Shown: positions 33,955-45,850, numbered from the stretch's first letter. The stretch is DNA of 64,000 bases from Cristatella mucedo (GCA_009760855.2 WPIO01000061.1:1193501-1257500), one strand, 5' to 3'. Translations and numbers: made by a program. Notes: generated by a model from the letters alone, not told the origin.

Positions 33955-35265
33955 GTATCGCTCGATCATAATGTATGACTATATAACTGTAATGACGACA
34001 CCACTCTGTGGGAAGTATATCGATGCAGTACAGTGTGACACTACGATAACCTTGTGCGTAAAATCCCAGTACTAGATAAATTTTGCATGATGAAAAGTGG
34101 CATCCTAGACTCGGTCCATTTAAAATAAGGCTTTCGTGGTGCGATTACCAACCTGTGCACGTATATCAATAAAAGACCTTGGCGCTCTTGGATATACACC
34201 TCAAAGGGGGAAGAGCTCGGACGCACAGTAGAGAGCCACAGTGCCTGGTGTGTTTCCTTCGCCTCCATCTGGGTGCGGCCAAGTGCCCACGTGCCTCCAG
34301 CCGACCAGCTGAAGCTTAATTCATTTTTCTCTCAGTGCTTTTGCATCGATTGCTGTTGGCTGTTATGTTGGTGCAGGTAATTGTAATCTCGCCATTAAAA
34401 ACCCGTCTTCTCAGGAAGAACTGGTGCCTGGCTTGGGAAGTCTCATGGGAGTGCCGCTAGGCGACAGGCTGTTAATTAACAAGTTATGCTCTCAAGTCTC
34501 TTAGTGCAGCAGACCATCGACCTCGGCGACAGGGCTCTAATCATTCAGCCGCTAAGCGCTCACTTCCTTAATGCTTATGCCATGTGAATGCATTCGCACT
34601 TATTTCAATAGCTAGCTCTTGATGAAGTCAGCAACTACGAGCCACCCGGACTGGATTACGGAAAGGCGTTATAAAGGTGACGGTAAGCGTCAGGCTTGAA
34701 TAATTTGGACTTGCAGAAAGGACAATCAAATAGACAAATAATTTCTCAATGAGCCCGGCCGGGTCTAATCACAATTCATGCTTATCAATGCAATGCAAAT
34801 GATAAATGCATGCGACAGTGCAATCACATGGCTCTGTTGAGGACTGATATCTAACGTGAATCTTATCGGTCAAAAGGATTTTAATCGTAAGGCTCAATAA
34901 TGCTGCCTTCGGTCGTTCTGTGCTTTCACATAGAAAAATTCAGGCTATCTTTGAATTAAAACAACGTCGGTCCAACGTACGAATGACGCGGACATTCTGC
35001 CAATGCTCTGGCTATTTAGAAAGCTTTTTGGTAGGGGGCAACTCCGCATTTAATCTCATCAATAAAACGAATGGCTCATAATCATCCGCACATCTTGCGA
35101 AGTATTTCCACCAATGTGAAAATAACTTTGCCACCGGACCATTGCAGGACACGTTGCGCCTTCCTTGAGTTAAATTCTCATTAATCATCTGTATTATTCG
35201 CTGATACACGAAAAATATATAATAGGACTAAATTGTACTGATTCAGGCTTGCCGATTTATTGTAC
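33955..35265. other. Intron 3 sequence without recognised features
   Basis: No repeat family from this window, RNA gene or splice-bounded coding stretch seen. Minus-strand open frames at 34041-34268 and 35012-35209 are unsupported. Confidence 0.5.
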
Positions 35266-35499
35266 TTATTCACACATGCTGCGTTCTCAGCCTAGCGGCC
35301 ACTGGGCTGCCTAGGCATGGCAATGTAACTAGTGGCGCGCTGACAGGCAAAATGAGGCCGGCCGCTAGACCTCTGGTCTTGCGGAGTCGCTCTGGTGTCT
35401 GGCTCTGTCTTGCAGAAAATGATAACATTCTGCATAAGCAGCAGTAGGACAGCGAGCTAAAACAATTGCAGCGGCGGGCTATGACGATGAGCAGAAAGA

Positions 35500-36040
35500 T
35501 GACCGAAGAACAAAGAGAGTAACCACCAGACTGCGGTTGCATAGGCAGCATCCTTATGGCACGCGACTGGATAGATTGTGGCATGGAATTCATTTGTCTA
35601 ATCGACCAGCCGTTTTCCTAAGAGCCTCGCCACTTTTAACCGTAATGCATTCCTATAAATTAGCTGCCCCATTTATCCGCTTAAAGACCTTCGGCGACAG
35701 AAGCTTTAGCTCTGCAGGTCCTAGACTGTGGAACTCGCTTCCACAATTCTTACGCAACGACAACTACTCACCTACTGCCGACTATGGCACATCCTTTTCA
35801 GCGGTCCTGAGCTGCTACTTCTATGCTATTCACTACCTCAACTGCTCTCCTGACTCTGCTATGCTTCCCACTTTTTCTTTGTTGCGTTAGATGAAGTCTT
35901 TTGGCTACCGAATGCGCACCGAAAGCCGCTTAGGCTGTGAGTGCGCTATACAAAACTCTCCTGCGTAACACCCACATGGTCTTTATGACTTTGAGGTGTT
36001 ACAGACGGAGATACATTACATTACATTGCATTACATGCCT
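35500..36040 (+). mobile_element. LINE-B copy, C-terminal RT region and 3' end
   Basis: The frame 35537-35890 contains LKTFGDRSFSSAGPRLWNSLP (20-residue core at about 35682-35745), the C-terminal hallmark of CR1/L2-like LINEs, preceded by HRQHPYGTRLDRLWHG. The 3' end TACCGAAAGCCG..GCTATACAAAACTCTCC runs to an (ACATT)n tail at about 36014-36037. This is the longest copy of the second LINE family. Confidence 0.9.
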
Positions 36041-36501
36041 ATCTCCATTTAGTGCAATGAACTGCTTCCCCGAAGGACTGCACTTGTCAGCTCAGCTAAC
36101 TTTATACGCGGTAAGTTTACTCTTTCCATGACAGAATCTCTGTTGGTGAGAAATGGATAGTAACGTTGAAATACGGCTATCACGTATAAATGACTTCCTG
36201 TGATTATGACAAATATTTTACCAGGTGAGAATGAATAACGCGCTAGTTGCTTCCGAGAGTCACAGCCTAGTCAATGAGCAGCGTTTGAAACTCGACCAGA
36301 ACCCTAAGAAACCAGAGGTGTAGATGGAGAAATTGTGCGCATCTTTATTCAATCCCTATAATCTTAAAAATATAAAAAGATGCTCGGGTAAATGTAAAAG
36401 AAAGTGAATCACTTTTGACAAGAACTCTTACTACGATCATGTGAGTATATTTCTAAAGGTTCAGACAAAGGGACCTTTGTGAGACCATGTATATATAAAT
36501 A

Positions 36502-36642
36502 TAATTCATTTATATAGCGCCCCAAGAGAACTTAATCTCTATTCAGGCGCTTCACATATGCCTCGGGGCTCGAGCCCACGACCTCAGTCAGACCTTGGTC
36601 GGGGCGAGCACCTTAACCGCTAGACCAAACCAGCTCGGCATG
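36502..36642 (-). mobile_element. SINE-B copy, well preserved
   Basis: ATATAATTCATTTATATAGCGCCCCAAGAGAACTTAATCTCTATTCAGGCGC tail, GGGGCTCGAGCCCACGACCTCAGTC B-box region, CCGCTAGACCAAACCAGCTCG head on the minus strand. Confidence 0.95.
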
Positions 36643-36644
36643 TA

Positions 36645-37490
36645 GTCGACTCGGAATAATTACTGGCCTCCACTATTCGTTACAAAATCTAAAAAATGCA
36701 GATTAAAGCTTAAGATATTGTCATAAAATAGAGTTGTTGAGTTTGACTGAAATTGAAGATCAATTAATTTGAAAATGAGCGAAGGAGCTCTTGGAGCCAA
36801 TAAATATTATTGATCACACGCATCAGCACTGCAAACTTAGTTTGAGAAAGAAAGCATAACTATAACGTTTATTTGGCTGCCGTTATAGGCTTTAGCCAGA
36901 TGACAAGCCCGGCAGGGAATAGTTTCATTGGAAATTGGCCGCTAGCCATTCAATTTGAAACTATCGTCAACGATGCGGTAGCAGCATGTTTACATTGACT
37001 TAGCATATACGTTATCGGTCAAGACACCCCACGCTGCATACGGCAAGTTGTGGCAAACTGTCATTTTCACGCTGCCAAACCCTGGTTCAATAATAGTGCT
37101 CTATAGCCGCGAAAGCAAAACCTACTGTCAGCCTGAGATCCACAGTTACGTATTTGGATGCTTTGCTTAGATGAGCAATGAATGCCACGCACAAAGAAAT
37201 CGTTGAGTGCATTAGCCACATGCAGCCACAACGCCAGTGAGCGTCGGAGTCATGAGGTTCGCTTTTGTGCCTGTCCATACAATGGCTCACACGAACGCAC
37301 ATTACTTACCTGTACGTCACAATTGTGTGCGGGCGTAAGTTTTTCCGACCGCTTTTACCTAGTACTCATTAATATTACGTCAGTTGATCTGCTACTTCCT
37401 AAGCTTTCACAAGCTGGCACCATCGCGTCTTAAAAGTGAAATTCACCCTCCACGCGCAAAGCTTCAGCATTCTGATCAAAGCTCGGGCTT
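36645..37490. other. Intron 3 proximal to exon 3, no recognised features
   Basis: No repeat family or conserved coding segment was identified; the plus frame 37182-37433 has no support. Confidence 0.5.
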
Positions 37491-37492
37491 AC

Positions 37493-38062
37493 CGCTTTGT
37501 TTTGAGGAAATCATTTGCTTCTTTCCCTTGGTGGTGGTCCCGCGCGATCCGTCGTTTCGCTGATTTCCGTGGCTTGGTGAGCTGCCACCACGACTGTCTA
37601 TCCTGCTTCCTTGCACGTCATCCATCAGACCCACGAGGAGCCGCAGCGTTTTGAGATCCGTCTCGCTCAGCTCGCTGAGCTCTCGCAACTCGTTCTCCCC
37701 TCGCGGTCGTCCCATCGTCTCCTCCTCCTCCGTCCTCCGTCGGGGTTTAGTAGTGCTCGGCACTTTCCGTTCATCTCGGCCTCGATATGAACTTCTATCG
37801 CTGCCAAGATTCACACCTCGTGCAGTCGGCAGCGTGGAGTCGTACCTACTGCAAACACTGGCTCGAAATATCGTCTGCTGCCGATATGAGCGAAGCACGG
37901 CGTCGACTAGGCATTGGGTGTACGCATCTTTCCACGAATATCCCATCACTAACAGATCACTTAGAACGTCCTCCAGCGTATCCCTGAGATTGGCGTCAGC
38001 CTTGTACCAGTAGCCGCCATTTCTGTCATCGAGCAAGTTACTGCACAAACCAAACAGATTGT
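37493..38062 (-). CDS. PTPRN: PTPRN-like exon 3: rest of RESP18 domain and luminal linker
   Basis: Acceptor TCTTCATTTGTAG and donor AGCG/GTAAGC bound 570 nt, phase 1 at both ends (residues 64-254). It opens with DNLFGLC (64-70), the counterpart of DGLFGQC in human IA-2. Next comes the amphipathic stretch around LEDVLSDLLVMGYSWKDAY (93-111), matching the human segment with L-M-S-Q-G-L-S-W. Beyond residue 127 the sequence is Arg/Ser/Glu-rich with basic clusters KPRRRTEEEE (169-178) and KGKKQ (242-246) that could be prohormone-convertase or furin sites; vertebrate family members are cleaved in the secretory pathway at such sites. A leucine-rich acidic segment, ELSETDLKTLRLLVGLM (194-210), resembles a segment N-terminal to that cleavage in IA-2. 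The opposite strand is also open but reads as an antisense shadow. Confidence 0.93.
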
Positions 38063-38383
38063 CTACAAATGAAGAGTGCAATTGAAAACATGAGGCGTTA
38101 GGTGGCGCCTACTGTGTGCCTACTGTGCATCGCTTTCGGCTCCTGCTTAAGGACATTGCAAATTGATAGGTGAAGAGCAGAAAGTCACCGATGGCTGACA
38201 AAGGAAGTCAATGTGGCTGACAGAGGAATTTAATTTGGCCACTCATTCTTCTTTGCGTTTTTTTTATTTCTGCTTGCTTAAATGTATAAGGTTTGAAGCA
38301 AAGATTAAGATAGCCTCTTCTGCCTTTAATTGTACTAACGAGTGAGTCTCTAGATGAGCTAGACAATGTGCCGCTGTAAGGAT

Positions 38384-38975
38384 TATAATATTAACAATGC
38401 ACTTGATAAAGCGCCTTCAGAGAACTCAATCTCTTTCTAAGCGCTTTACATTTGCTGCAAAGGGAAACGCGACTGAATGGTGAGTAACATGGTGAGTAAC
38501 ATTCATGCTTGATAAACAAGAATAACATGGTTAGGTGTGACATGCACAGGGTCAGCATGCAAATGTGGTTAGTGGCAGCATGCACAGTGTCGATACGAAT
38601 AAGCACATGAAGAACGAATCACAGGGACCCACTAAATGCTATCCTAAATAGGTGTGTTTTTTAAGTTCTTTTTAAATGTGGTCAAGTCAGGGATGTTCTG
38701 ACGCAAGTCGGGAGGGAGTTCCAGGCTTTGGGAGCACACGAACTAAATGCACGGTCTCCAAAGGATTTGAGGTTTGTACGAGGTATTGGTAAACAGTTGG
38801 ATTACGGAAAGAGGGTGGTACGATGCTTGGCCTGGTGGGGGAGTAGATCTGAGAGATTGGCTGGAGCCAAAGAATGAAGTGACCTAAAAGTGAGCGACAA
38901 AACGTTGAAGTCGATCCGTTGCTTGACTGGGAGGTGTGCAGGTCGGCGAGAAGTGGTGTGATGTGGCAACAGCGA
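38384..38975 (-). mobile_element. LINE-A copy, C-terminal region and 3' end
   Basis: TGCACTTGATAAAGCGCCTTCAGAGAACTCAATCTCTTTCTAAGCGCTTTACATTTGCTGCAAAGGG opens the minus-strand copy, which continues to the AGTCAAGCAACGGATCGACTTCAACG region near 38930. Close to the 15220-15780 reference. Confidence 0.94.
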
Positions 38976-39059
38976 AGGAGTCCCCAGATTTCCTGTCCTC
39001 GACGTTTTATAAATCGCAGTGCCGTCAGAGCTGAGCGAATTCTCAAAAGAATGAATATT

Positions 39060-40440
39060 TACAAGCCTGACTAAGCGACTAGATAAGTAAAGAAAATGGT
39101 GGTTTTTATGGTGTTCGCTCTATCCCACGTTATCAGCACGAGCACTGCGGGCGTCTATAGTGGTGGAAAGAGCACACTCTAACATCGGCGAGCGCGTAAT
39201 CGCGCTCGTAAAAGCTATGCTAAATCGATGAGGACCGAGAGAGGTAGATCGAGTAGATAATTAGATAACTAGATTGATTAGCCGCACTCTGAGAAAATCG
39301 GAGTTGGAGTACGCTTTCTTCTGTGATTAACCAAGTCGGGATCGCAGCTATCGCCCACTACTCACTAAATGAGAATCGCCTTCTAAAGGAGGCAAGAGTT
39401 CCACTATGACTTTCCTGAATAACAATAATAGGCTCGGTAATAAGTTGCATTGATAGCATCATTAGAATGCCTATATAAATGGATAAAAATACATTTAGGT
39501 AATAAATGCACGCTCTTTCGATGCAGAACCACAGAATAAGTTAATTAATTAATCAATTACTGAATGGGCCTACAAAAGAATGAATCAGCTCACGAATGAA
39601 TAAAAGAACGAATTAATGAAAAACGAACTGAAGAATAAATGAGTGAATGCTAACTGTGTGGCACTACTCAACTCCGTGGTCAGTGTGTGCGTCATGCCAG
39701 AGCTCTTCCACAGCCCCTTAACAGGAAAATCACAGCTGCACCTTGTCTAAATTCACCAGACAGCACCTCGCTTAATGTATCAGCAACCATTAAATTCTTG
39801 ACGGAGTCCCTAAATAGCCGTCATTGCAAAATATTCATATTAAAATCAAATTCACCTCTTAGACGCATGTTTTCAGCAACCACGACTTTGATAGTTAAGT
39901 TCAAACATTCGAATCTTAGCCATAATATTCTCAGTCTGAAATTTAATTTTGCATATGATCATGGATTTGGTCACAAATTAAATGGTTGAACGCTTGTTCA
40001 GCTGAAATAGATCCGTAAGTACGAAAAGACGTATGAAGATTCTCCTTTACTGTTTTCAAGCTATTTTAGGATTAAATCGTTACGAGGTATTTTCGTCTGA
40101 TGTGATCTCAACGACGACGTCAGTAGCAGATGAATGACGAATGCTGAAATCGCTCTTAATTGAATTCATGCAATGACTGCTCTCTCATTTCACACAAAAT
40201 TAATTTTATCAGTTTTTACGCTGATTGAAAAGCATAACAAAAAAGATGAAATGCATTGGTTTGCATCTGAAATCGAGTATCTATATCCCTGTTCTAAGCG
40301 AGATTTCTGTCATTGACATTACTCAACATATTAGCATAGCAAATTGTCAGGTAGTCAAAAAGTTGACTTAGACGCTGAGATCAAATCAATTGAGATAACT
40401 GTTTGATTAAATAATAATATCAAAATAGTGGTACGGAGCT
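39060..40440. other. Intron 2, AT-rich sequence without recognised features
   Basis: Contains repeated GAATGAAT/ATTAAT words around 39540-39650 but no known element and no coding signal. Confidence 0.5.
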
Positions 40441-40534
40441 TAAGGAAAACTAGACTTATTTCTAGACACTGTCCCGTGTGATAGGAATAAAGCTAGGAAG
40501 TTAATTGATGAGTCATACCATGCCAACGCTCGAA

Positions 40535-41250
40535 GGGTACTAGATCTTGATCTAGGTTCTTGACATTTTCTGCAGAGGAAGCATGCCACTTGTTGAGAGA
40601 TAACATGCACAGCGTTAGTACGCATAAGCACACAAAGAAAAAATCACGTAGACAGAGCGAATGCTGTGAGAAACATGTGAGTCTCTCTCTAGCTTCATTT
40701 TAAATGTCGTCGAGCCGGATGATGTCGTGATGTCTGTCAGGTGTGAAAGATCTCTGGGAGCACACAAACTAAAGGCACGGTTGACAAAGGATTTGAGGTT
40801 TTCTTGAGTCTCATCTAAGCGATTTGATTCTGGATCGTGGGTGGTACGATGCGAAGCACGATTAGGAATTACTTCCTATACTTGGCCGGAGCAAAAGAAT
40901 GAGAGGACCTTAACGTGAGTGACAGTAACGTGAAGTCGTTACGCTTGTTTGATCTGGAGCCAGTGCAGGTTGGTGAGAAGTATGTCGCCCATTGCGTATT
41001 GCATGGCGGGAAAGCCTATCCGAACAGTTTTACACTTATTGTAAGAGTATTCTGGCACTGGAAGCACGACCTACGAATACTGAGATGCAATAGCCTTGTT
41101 GGGATGGGTCGAATGCATAAGGCAGCTTGGCGTAGGTGCCCTTGTCTAAGCAAGGCAAAACTTGTTCAGTGTTTCGCAGCTGAGAGTAGGTAGCCTGGAC
41201 CGTGAAGCTGATTTGAACCTCACAGTAGACGATTGACCTTACGCACTTTG
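40535..41250 (-). mobile_element. LINE-A-related copy, diverged
   Basis: Minus-strand order is kept: AACATGCACAGCGTTAGTACGCATAAGCACACAAAG, then the GACGTCGTGA..TCTGGGAGCACACAAACTAAAGGCACGG block, then GTGCAGGTTGGTGAGAAG and GTGAAGCTGATTTGAACCTCAC. Identity is lower than in other copies, indicating an older insertion. Confidence 0.8.
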
Positions 41251-41598
41251 CATGAGCCGATCGGGAATCAGCTGCCTTCTGACAGTAAGAGTGAACGATT
41301 TGCCGGCGGATTGGGAGTCGTGTTCTTAATTCACTATAATGCTGAAAAAAAGGGGCTTATCAAGGTTGGGCAGCTATTGCATCCTAAAGAATGCTAATTC
41401 GGCGGCGATTACAGGTTAAAGGATGCTGCTTTATTAACCAGTGAAAAAGTTATAACTTAGACAGGTCCCCTCAACTTTGGTGACATCATACGCTGATCAA
41501 GACAGTCATTCATCGAGGCAGAACATTTGGATATTGCGACCCCCAGAAACCGTTGAGAGTACAACATCATCGTATAGATGAGCGCACGGAACGCTTAC

Positions 41599-41649
41599 CG
41601 TCAAAACATACTTCGCTCATTGAGCAAATCGATGGCATAAACCTGCAGC
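41599..41649 (-). CDS. PTPRN: PTPRN-like exon 2: 51-nt micro-exon, RESP18 domain cysteines
   Basis: A strong acceptor (TTTTTTGTTTGTTTCAG) and donor (GACG/GTAAGC) bound exactly 51 nt, phase 1 in and out. The exon encodes GCRFMPSICSMSEVCFD (residues 47-63). Human IA-2 has GCLFDRRLCSHLEVCIQ at the same place, directly after the signal peptide, and the following D-x-LFG-x-C is supplied by exon 3 here. The three cysteines (48, 55, 61), the Phe at 50 and the E-V-C triplet line up without a gap. The human sequence is from memory. The exon is too short to appear as an open reading frame and was found by searching for the family pattern on the minus strand of the expected intron. Confidence 0.94.
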
Positions 41650-42737
41650 CTGAAACAAACAAAAAACATTCTTAATTTACCGTGTGACTCCGCAGTGCTC
41701 TATTCAATTACTGCTTGCATGTGCCTAATTGAAGCGACGATTCCGTATCTCAGGCGAACAAGAAGGCGACACTGAGCAACCATTTGAAACCATGAGATTG
41801 TGATAGTTTGGCCCGATTGCAAGCGCGCTAGTAGGCCCATATCAAAACGTCTGCATGGCCCCCAATGGACCACGCTTCTCTTGCAGTGCCATTTGCTTTT
41901 GCAGCGATCAATCATGCGAAAGTCAGTGGCGAAAAGCTTAAGACCTGGGCAACAGTTAGGCCCGGTGTTCAGGTGGCATGCATCGTAGCCGCAACGACCC
42001 ATGGACCATTACACCCTCTGATCCGCCGGCTTTTTTTCGCAGTCAGATATGCAAAGCAGACGGTGAATCCATTTTTCCAAAATGACTCTGAACGAGCTAA
42101 GCGCTTGGATTCAAACTTTGGTTGAATTGATCGTCTGGCATTATAATTCTATTGCCGGTCAGTCTGCCAGCAGCAGCAACAGCTTTATTGTCAGCCAGGC
42201 AGCAGAAGTGCATGACATTTGCTTCCAAACGCGATTTGAAGTACGGCTACCTGTGACGGCGAGGCAGCAAAACACACCCGCTGAGCATATGGGCTGGCGG
42301 GTGATGTGGTAATCGATTAGACACAGCGAGCAATTGTAATTCCTTGCAATTCCATTGAAATAAGACGGCTATCATGACCATACTAGGTGATGCTGATATA
42401 TTCATGCATTCAAGCACGCAGTCTAATGAGATTCCGCGTTTGCATCTCGCTCTACGAAAAATAGATGACGCTTTGTAAAGTGCATCGAACGGTGTGCTTT
42501 GATTGCTCGCACTTTCACTTATGCAAACGTTATCGTGGATATCGCGAACCGCTATGCAATAGTCAAAGCATACGAGGGCCTCAAGTGTGGACCAGCGGAT
42601 GGTCCGTTGGCCCACACTCAGCCGCTCGGCTACCGCATTCCGGACGCAAAGACTGCCTTGCCACTTTCGATAAGCCAACTCTTCCAAGGTGAGTCATCGG
42701 CTCCAGGCGAGCAGGTGCAATGGACTGGGCAGCAGCT

Positions 42738-42812
42738 GCCGCTGCTGCTGCTGCTGCTACTGCTGCTGCTGCCGCTGCTGCCGCTGCTGCTGCTGCTGCT
42801 GCTGCCGGCGCC
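42738..42812. repeat. (CTG)n/(CCG)n trinucleotide repeat
   Basis: GCTGCTGCTGCT, CTACTG and GCCGCTGCT units in intron 1, giving poly-Leu, poly-Ala and poly-Ser shadows. Confidence 0.95.
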
Positions 42813-43641
42813 ACTGCTGCTAGGCAACCTAGCCAATAAAAATCACCACAGTGTCTCCAGAGTCGCTGGAGCTTCTGCTGCAGGTCCCACAACTCTCAAG
42901 CGCCGGATCCCGACTACCGCCTGCATTCTACTCTGGCACGAATGGGTGATCCGCGCGCAGCCTTAGCAGACGGCTCCCTCGAACGGCAACTGTAAGAGTG
43001 GCTCGCGAATTGATGGCTCTTTTGCTACTGAACGGCGACAGCATCGTCGACTGCGTCCTTTGGCAAACGAGACGACTTCGCTCGAAACGAGTGTCTGGCC
43101 GGCACTCCCATCTCCAGTGCGGTAGCCGTGAACTGCAGCACGAACCGCGTGTCTATTTGTCCGTGAGGCCTGGAATGCACTCCCCTCTTGTGTGAGCAGC
43201 TCGAAGCCAAATCCCCTGTATCTCAGAAAACCTGTCGCTGCATTATCACTGGCAAGCGTCAGCGGCAAGCACAGCTTTTCTCACCGAGTCTTGCTCGTCG
43301 TTCGCTCGCGTCGAGCCCGCTCTTAGTACGACGAATTGGAGGACAAGCGACAGAAACGTCTTCATCACTACCCGCCTCCTGCCCCGACCCGACTCGTTTT
43401 TTAGTTCCTCGTCGAAGGACGAGCCCACGGAATCGGCTCTCTGCTGAAAGCAGCCTCTTGAAAACGATAGCACCGCTTCTCGGCTTGCTACGTGTGTACG
43501 GGAACGAGACCGAGCGACGACGGTTCGCGTGGCGCTTTCGCCGTCTGCAGCGCACGTTATACGCTCGAGCTTCCGCCGAGCGTCTCGCAGGCGCTTCTCT
43601 CAGAGGTTAGCGGGGTTTCTGCCATCTAGCGAGTGAGCGAG

Positions 43642-43744
43642 CGGCTCGTACTACGACGAGGAGTGCTGGCACGCTCAATTTCCAGAGTACTGCGTACTAC
43701 GGCTACTAGTACTACGGCTCGTACTACGACGAAGAGTGCTGGCA
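43642..43744 (+). repeat. 30-bp direct repeat in GC-rich first-exon region
   Basis: CGGCTCGTACTACGACGA.GAGTGCTGGCA occurs at 43642-43671 and 43715-43744 with one mismatch; shorter GTACTACGGCT units lie between. Confidence 0.88.
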
Positions 43745-44154
43745 AGCTGGCTGTCTCTGCTCACTGTCCAGAGTGGAGCGAGCAGAGCGGAGCGCACGAA
43801 GCTCTTCAGGTCGGATCCCGTGCAGCGGCTGCGTCGGCGAACTCGATCGCTGACGCCATGTCCTCTAATCTTCGTCGCATCGATTTTTGCGTAGGCTTGA
43901 AATATCGTTATTGGTCGTCGGCGCGAATATGGTTTTCCGCGAACGCAAGAGCTCTAAATGAGTCCTTGCGCTTTGGGTTAAGCGGCTGCTCGAGACGTCA
44001 ACTCCTCCGAGAGCGCTGCGCCCGCTGCCCCCTTTACAGCGCCAGCGAGCTGCGCTCGTGAACTCGCGAACTGCGCACCTGGCGCTCTCCGACGTCTCGT
44101 GGCCACGCCCGCTCTGCGTGCGTCGCCGCTTGTCGCGCCGCGCCCGCCGGCGCT

Positions 44155-44225
44155 TGAGGAGACGGACGGCGCGACGACTTCGCTACCGATACGTACCGAT
44201 ACGCTTCGCTACCGATACGGCTAGT
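44155..44225 (+). repeat. CTACCGATACG tandem units
   Basis: CGCTACCGATACG appears at about 44180 and 44205, with a shorter GTACCGATACGCTT between; immediately downstream of exon 1 in intron 1. Confidence 0.8.
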
Positions 44226-44375
44226 GTATCTAAAGGACAGGCGCTAGCTATTCACTCGCTCTCCCAACTCACGGGCGCGATGCCCGTCCCGCCTCTCTGC
44301 ACGCCCGCCGAGCAGCGGCAGCGGCCGAACGGCCGCCGAGCAGCGGCAGCGGCGGCAGCAGCCGAACGCACTGAC

Positions 44376-44514
44376 CGTATCCGGTTTTGCCGGCCAGCTT
44401 GAGGAGCGAGTCGGTCGAAGCTCGGCCGCTATCCACCACTGCGATGCCCAGCAGGACGACGCCGACGATGAGAAGACGTGCCCCCGCCGCAGCCGCTTCA
44501 CGCGTCGCCCTCAT
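44376..44514 (-). CDS. PTPRN: PTPRN-like exon 1: start codon and signal peptide
   Basis: The ATG at 44514-44512 opens a 46-codon frame. After a short basic start (MRATREA) comes a hydrophobic core, LLIVGVVLLGIAVV (residues 14-27), followed by small residues suitable for signal peptidase near DSGRAS (28-33). This matches the secretory signal expected of a type I dense-core vesicle protein. The exon ends in TACG with a GTCAGT donor, phase 1, which is the phase needed by exon 2. It lies in very GC-rich DNA, as first exons often do. Support is weaker than for the later exons because signal peptides are not conserved in sequence; position, strand, phase and composition all fit. An upstream non-coding exon is possible. 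Confidence 0.77.
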
Positions 44515-44685
44515 GTCGCTTCTATTTTTGAGTGACCCAGGTCCGTCGTGAGCCGCTGGCGCACAGGTCGCGATCGGTCATCGTGCCGTACGACCAGCCC
44601 GTTATCGGCCAACAAATCCGCAATCCTGCAAAATAAATAGGTGGACCCTGTGCGGGCCGCGCCCGGCGGAACCCGCGTCACGCTT

Positions 44686-44855
44686 TCGGCGGCGGCGGCG
44701 GCGGTGGCGGTGGCGGTGGCGGCAGCGGTGGCGGTGGCGGCGGCGGCGGCCGCGGTGGAGGCGGTGGAGGCGGCGGCGGCGGCCGCGGCCGCGGCGGTGG
44801 CGATGGCGGCGGCGGCGGCGGCGGCGGCCGCGGTGGCGGAGGCGGAGGCGGCGCT
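44686..44855. repeat. (GGC/GGT)n trinucleotide tract
   Basis: About 165 bp of GGCGGC/GGTGGC/GAGGC units, 170 bp upstream of the ATG on the gene strand (reads GCC/ACC there). Probably 5' untranslated or promoter sequence. It makes poly-Ala and poly-Pro open frames with no biological support. Confidence 0.95.
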
Positions 44856-44962
44856 TCATTATGACCCGCCGCTGCAGGTAATGCGCGCTTGCCACCCTGA
44901 GGCAAGCGGCCATTGCGTGCCACGCTCACAGAGAGCTCGGCAGTGAGAGATGGGAAGACCCT

Positions 44963-45004
44963 GCACGCGGCGTGCGCGAGCGGGCGCTCGCGCACGCCGC
45001 GTGC
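44963..45004. repeat. Perfect 20-bp hairpin upstream of the gene
   Basis: GCACGCGGCGTGCGCGAGCG (44963-44982) and its exact reverse complement (44985-45004) are separated only by GG. The arms are 85% GC. Confidence 0.97.
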
Positions 45005-45380
45005 TCACGCTCTCACGCCACCGACCTGCCTCTGTTGGACCCACGATGGCTCGATCCAGTAGCGACGAAACGCCGCCCCGACGAAGAAGCTGAGAAGAAG
45101 TTCGCGTGTGCTTAGCTGGCTGGCGCGTGCAGCCTGAGTCGGCGGAAATGGACCCGCGCGGAAATCGATGGATTGAAGTCGTGCTCGGCGGACCCTCCCA
45201 TGTCCGAACGTCACCGGCGCTAACGACCTGCGGGCTCGATAATTGCGAGCGGTCTGAGCGGCGTGGGTGGATCGAAAGCCTCCCACGGATTCGTCCGATT
45301 TAGAGAGCGAGCGTGGCCAGCGACCGTGCTCGGTGAGGCCCGCATGAACAGGCGGCCGACACCCTGTGCGTCTGGGGACT

Positions 45381-45850
<470 letters not shown>

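Larger units (their letters stand above)
43190..45300. promoter_or_regulatory. PTPRN: GC/CpG-rich region around exon 1 of the PTPRN-like gene
   Basis: GC and CpG are much higher than in the introns, starting about 1.3 kb inside intron 1 and ending 800 bp upstream of the ATG. The minus-strand transcription start most likely falls between 44520 and 45300. No clear TATA box or initiator stands out. Many overlapping arginine/alanine-rich open frames on both strands follow from composition. Confidence 0.5.

Noticed and set aside
37651-38013. 120-codon plus-strand open frame
   Set aside because: Antisense shadow of PTPRN-like exon 3.
44641-44995. Poly-Ala, poly-Pro and Arg/His-rich open frames
   Set aside because: They follow from the GGC/GGT repeat and are open in several frames at once.
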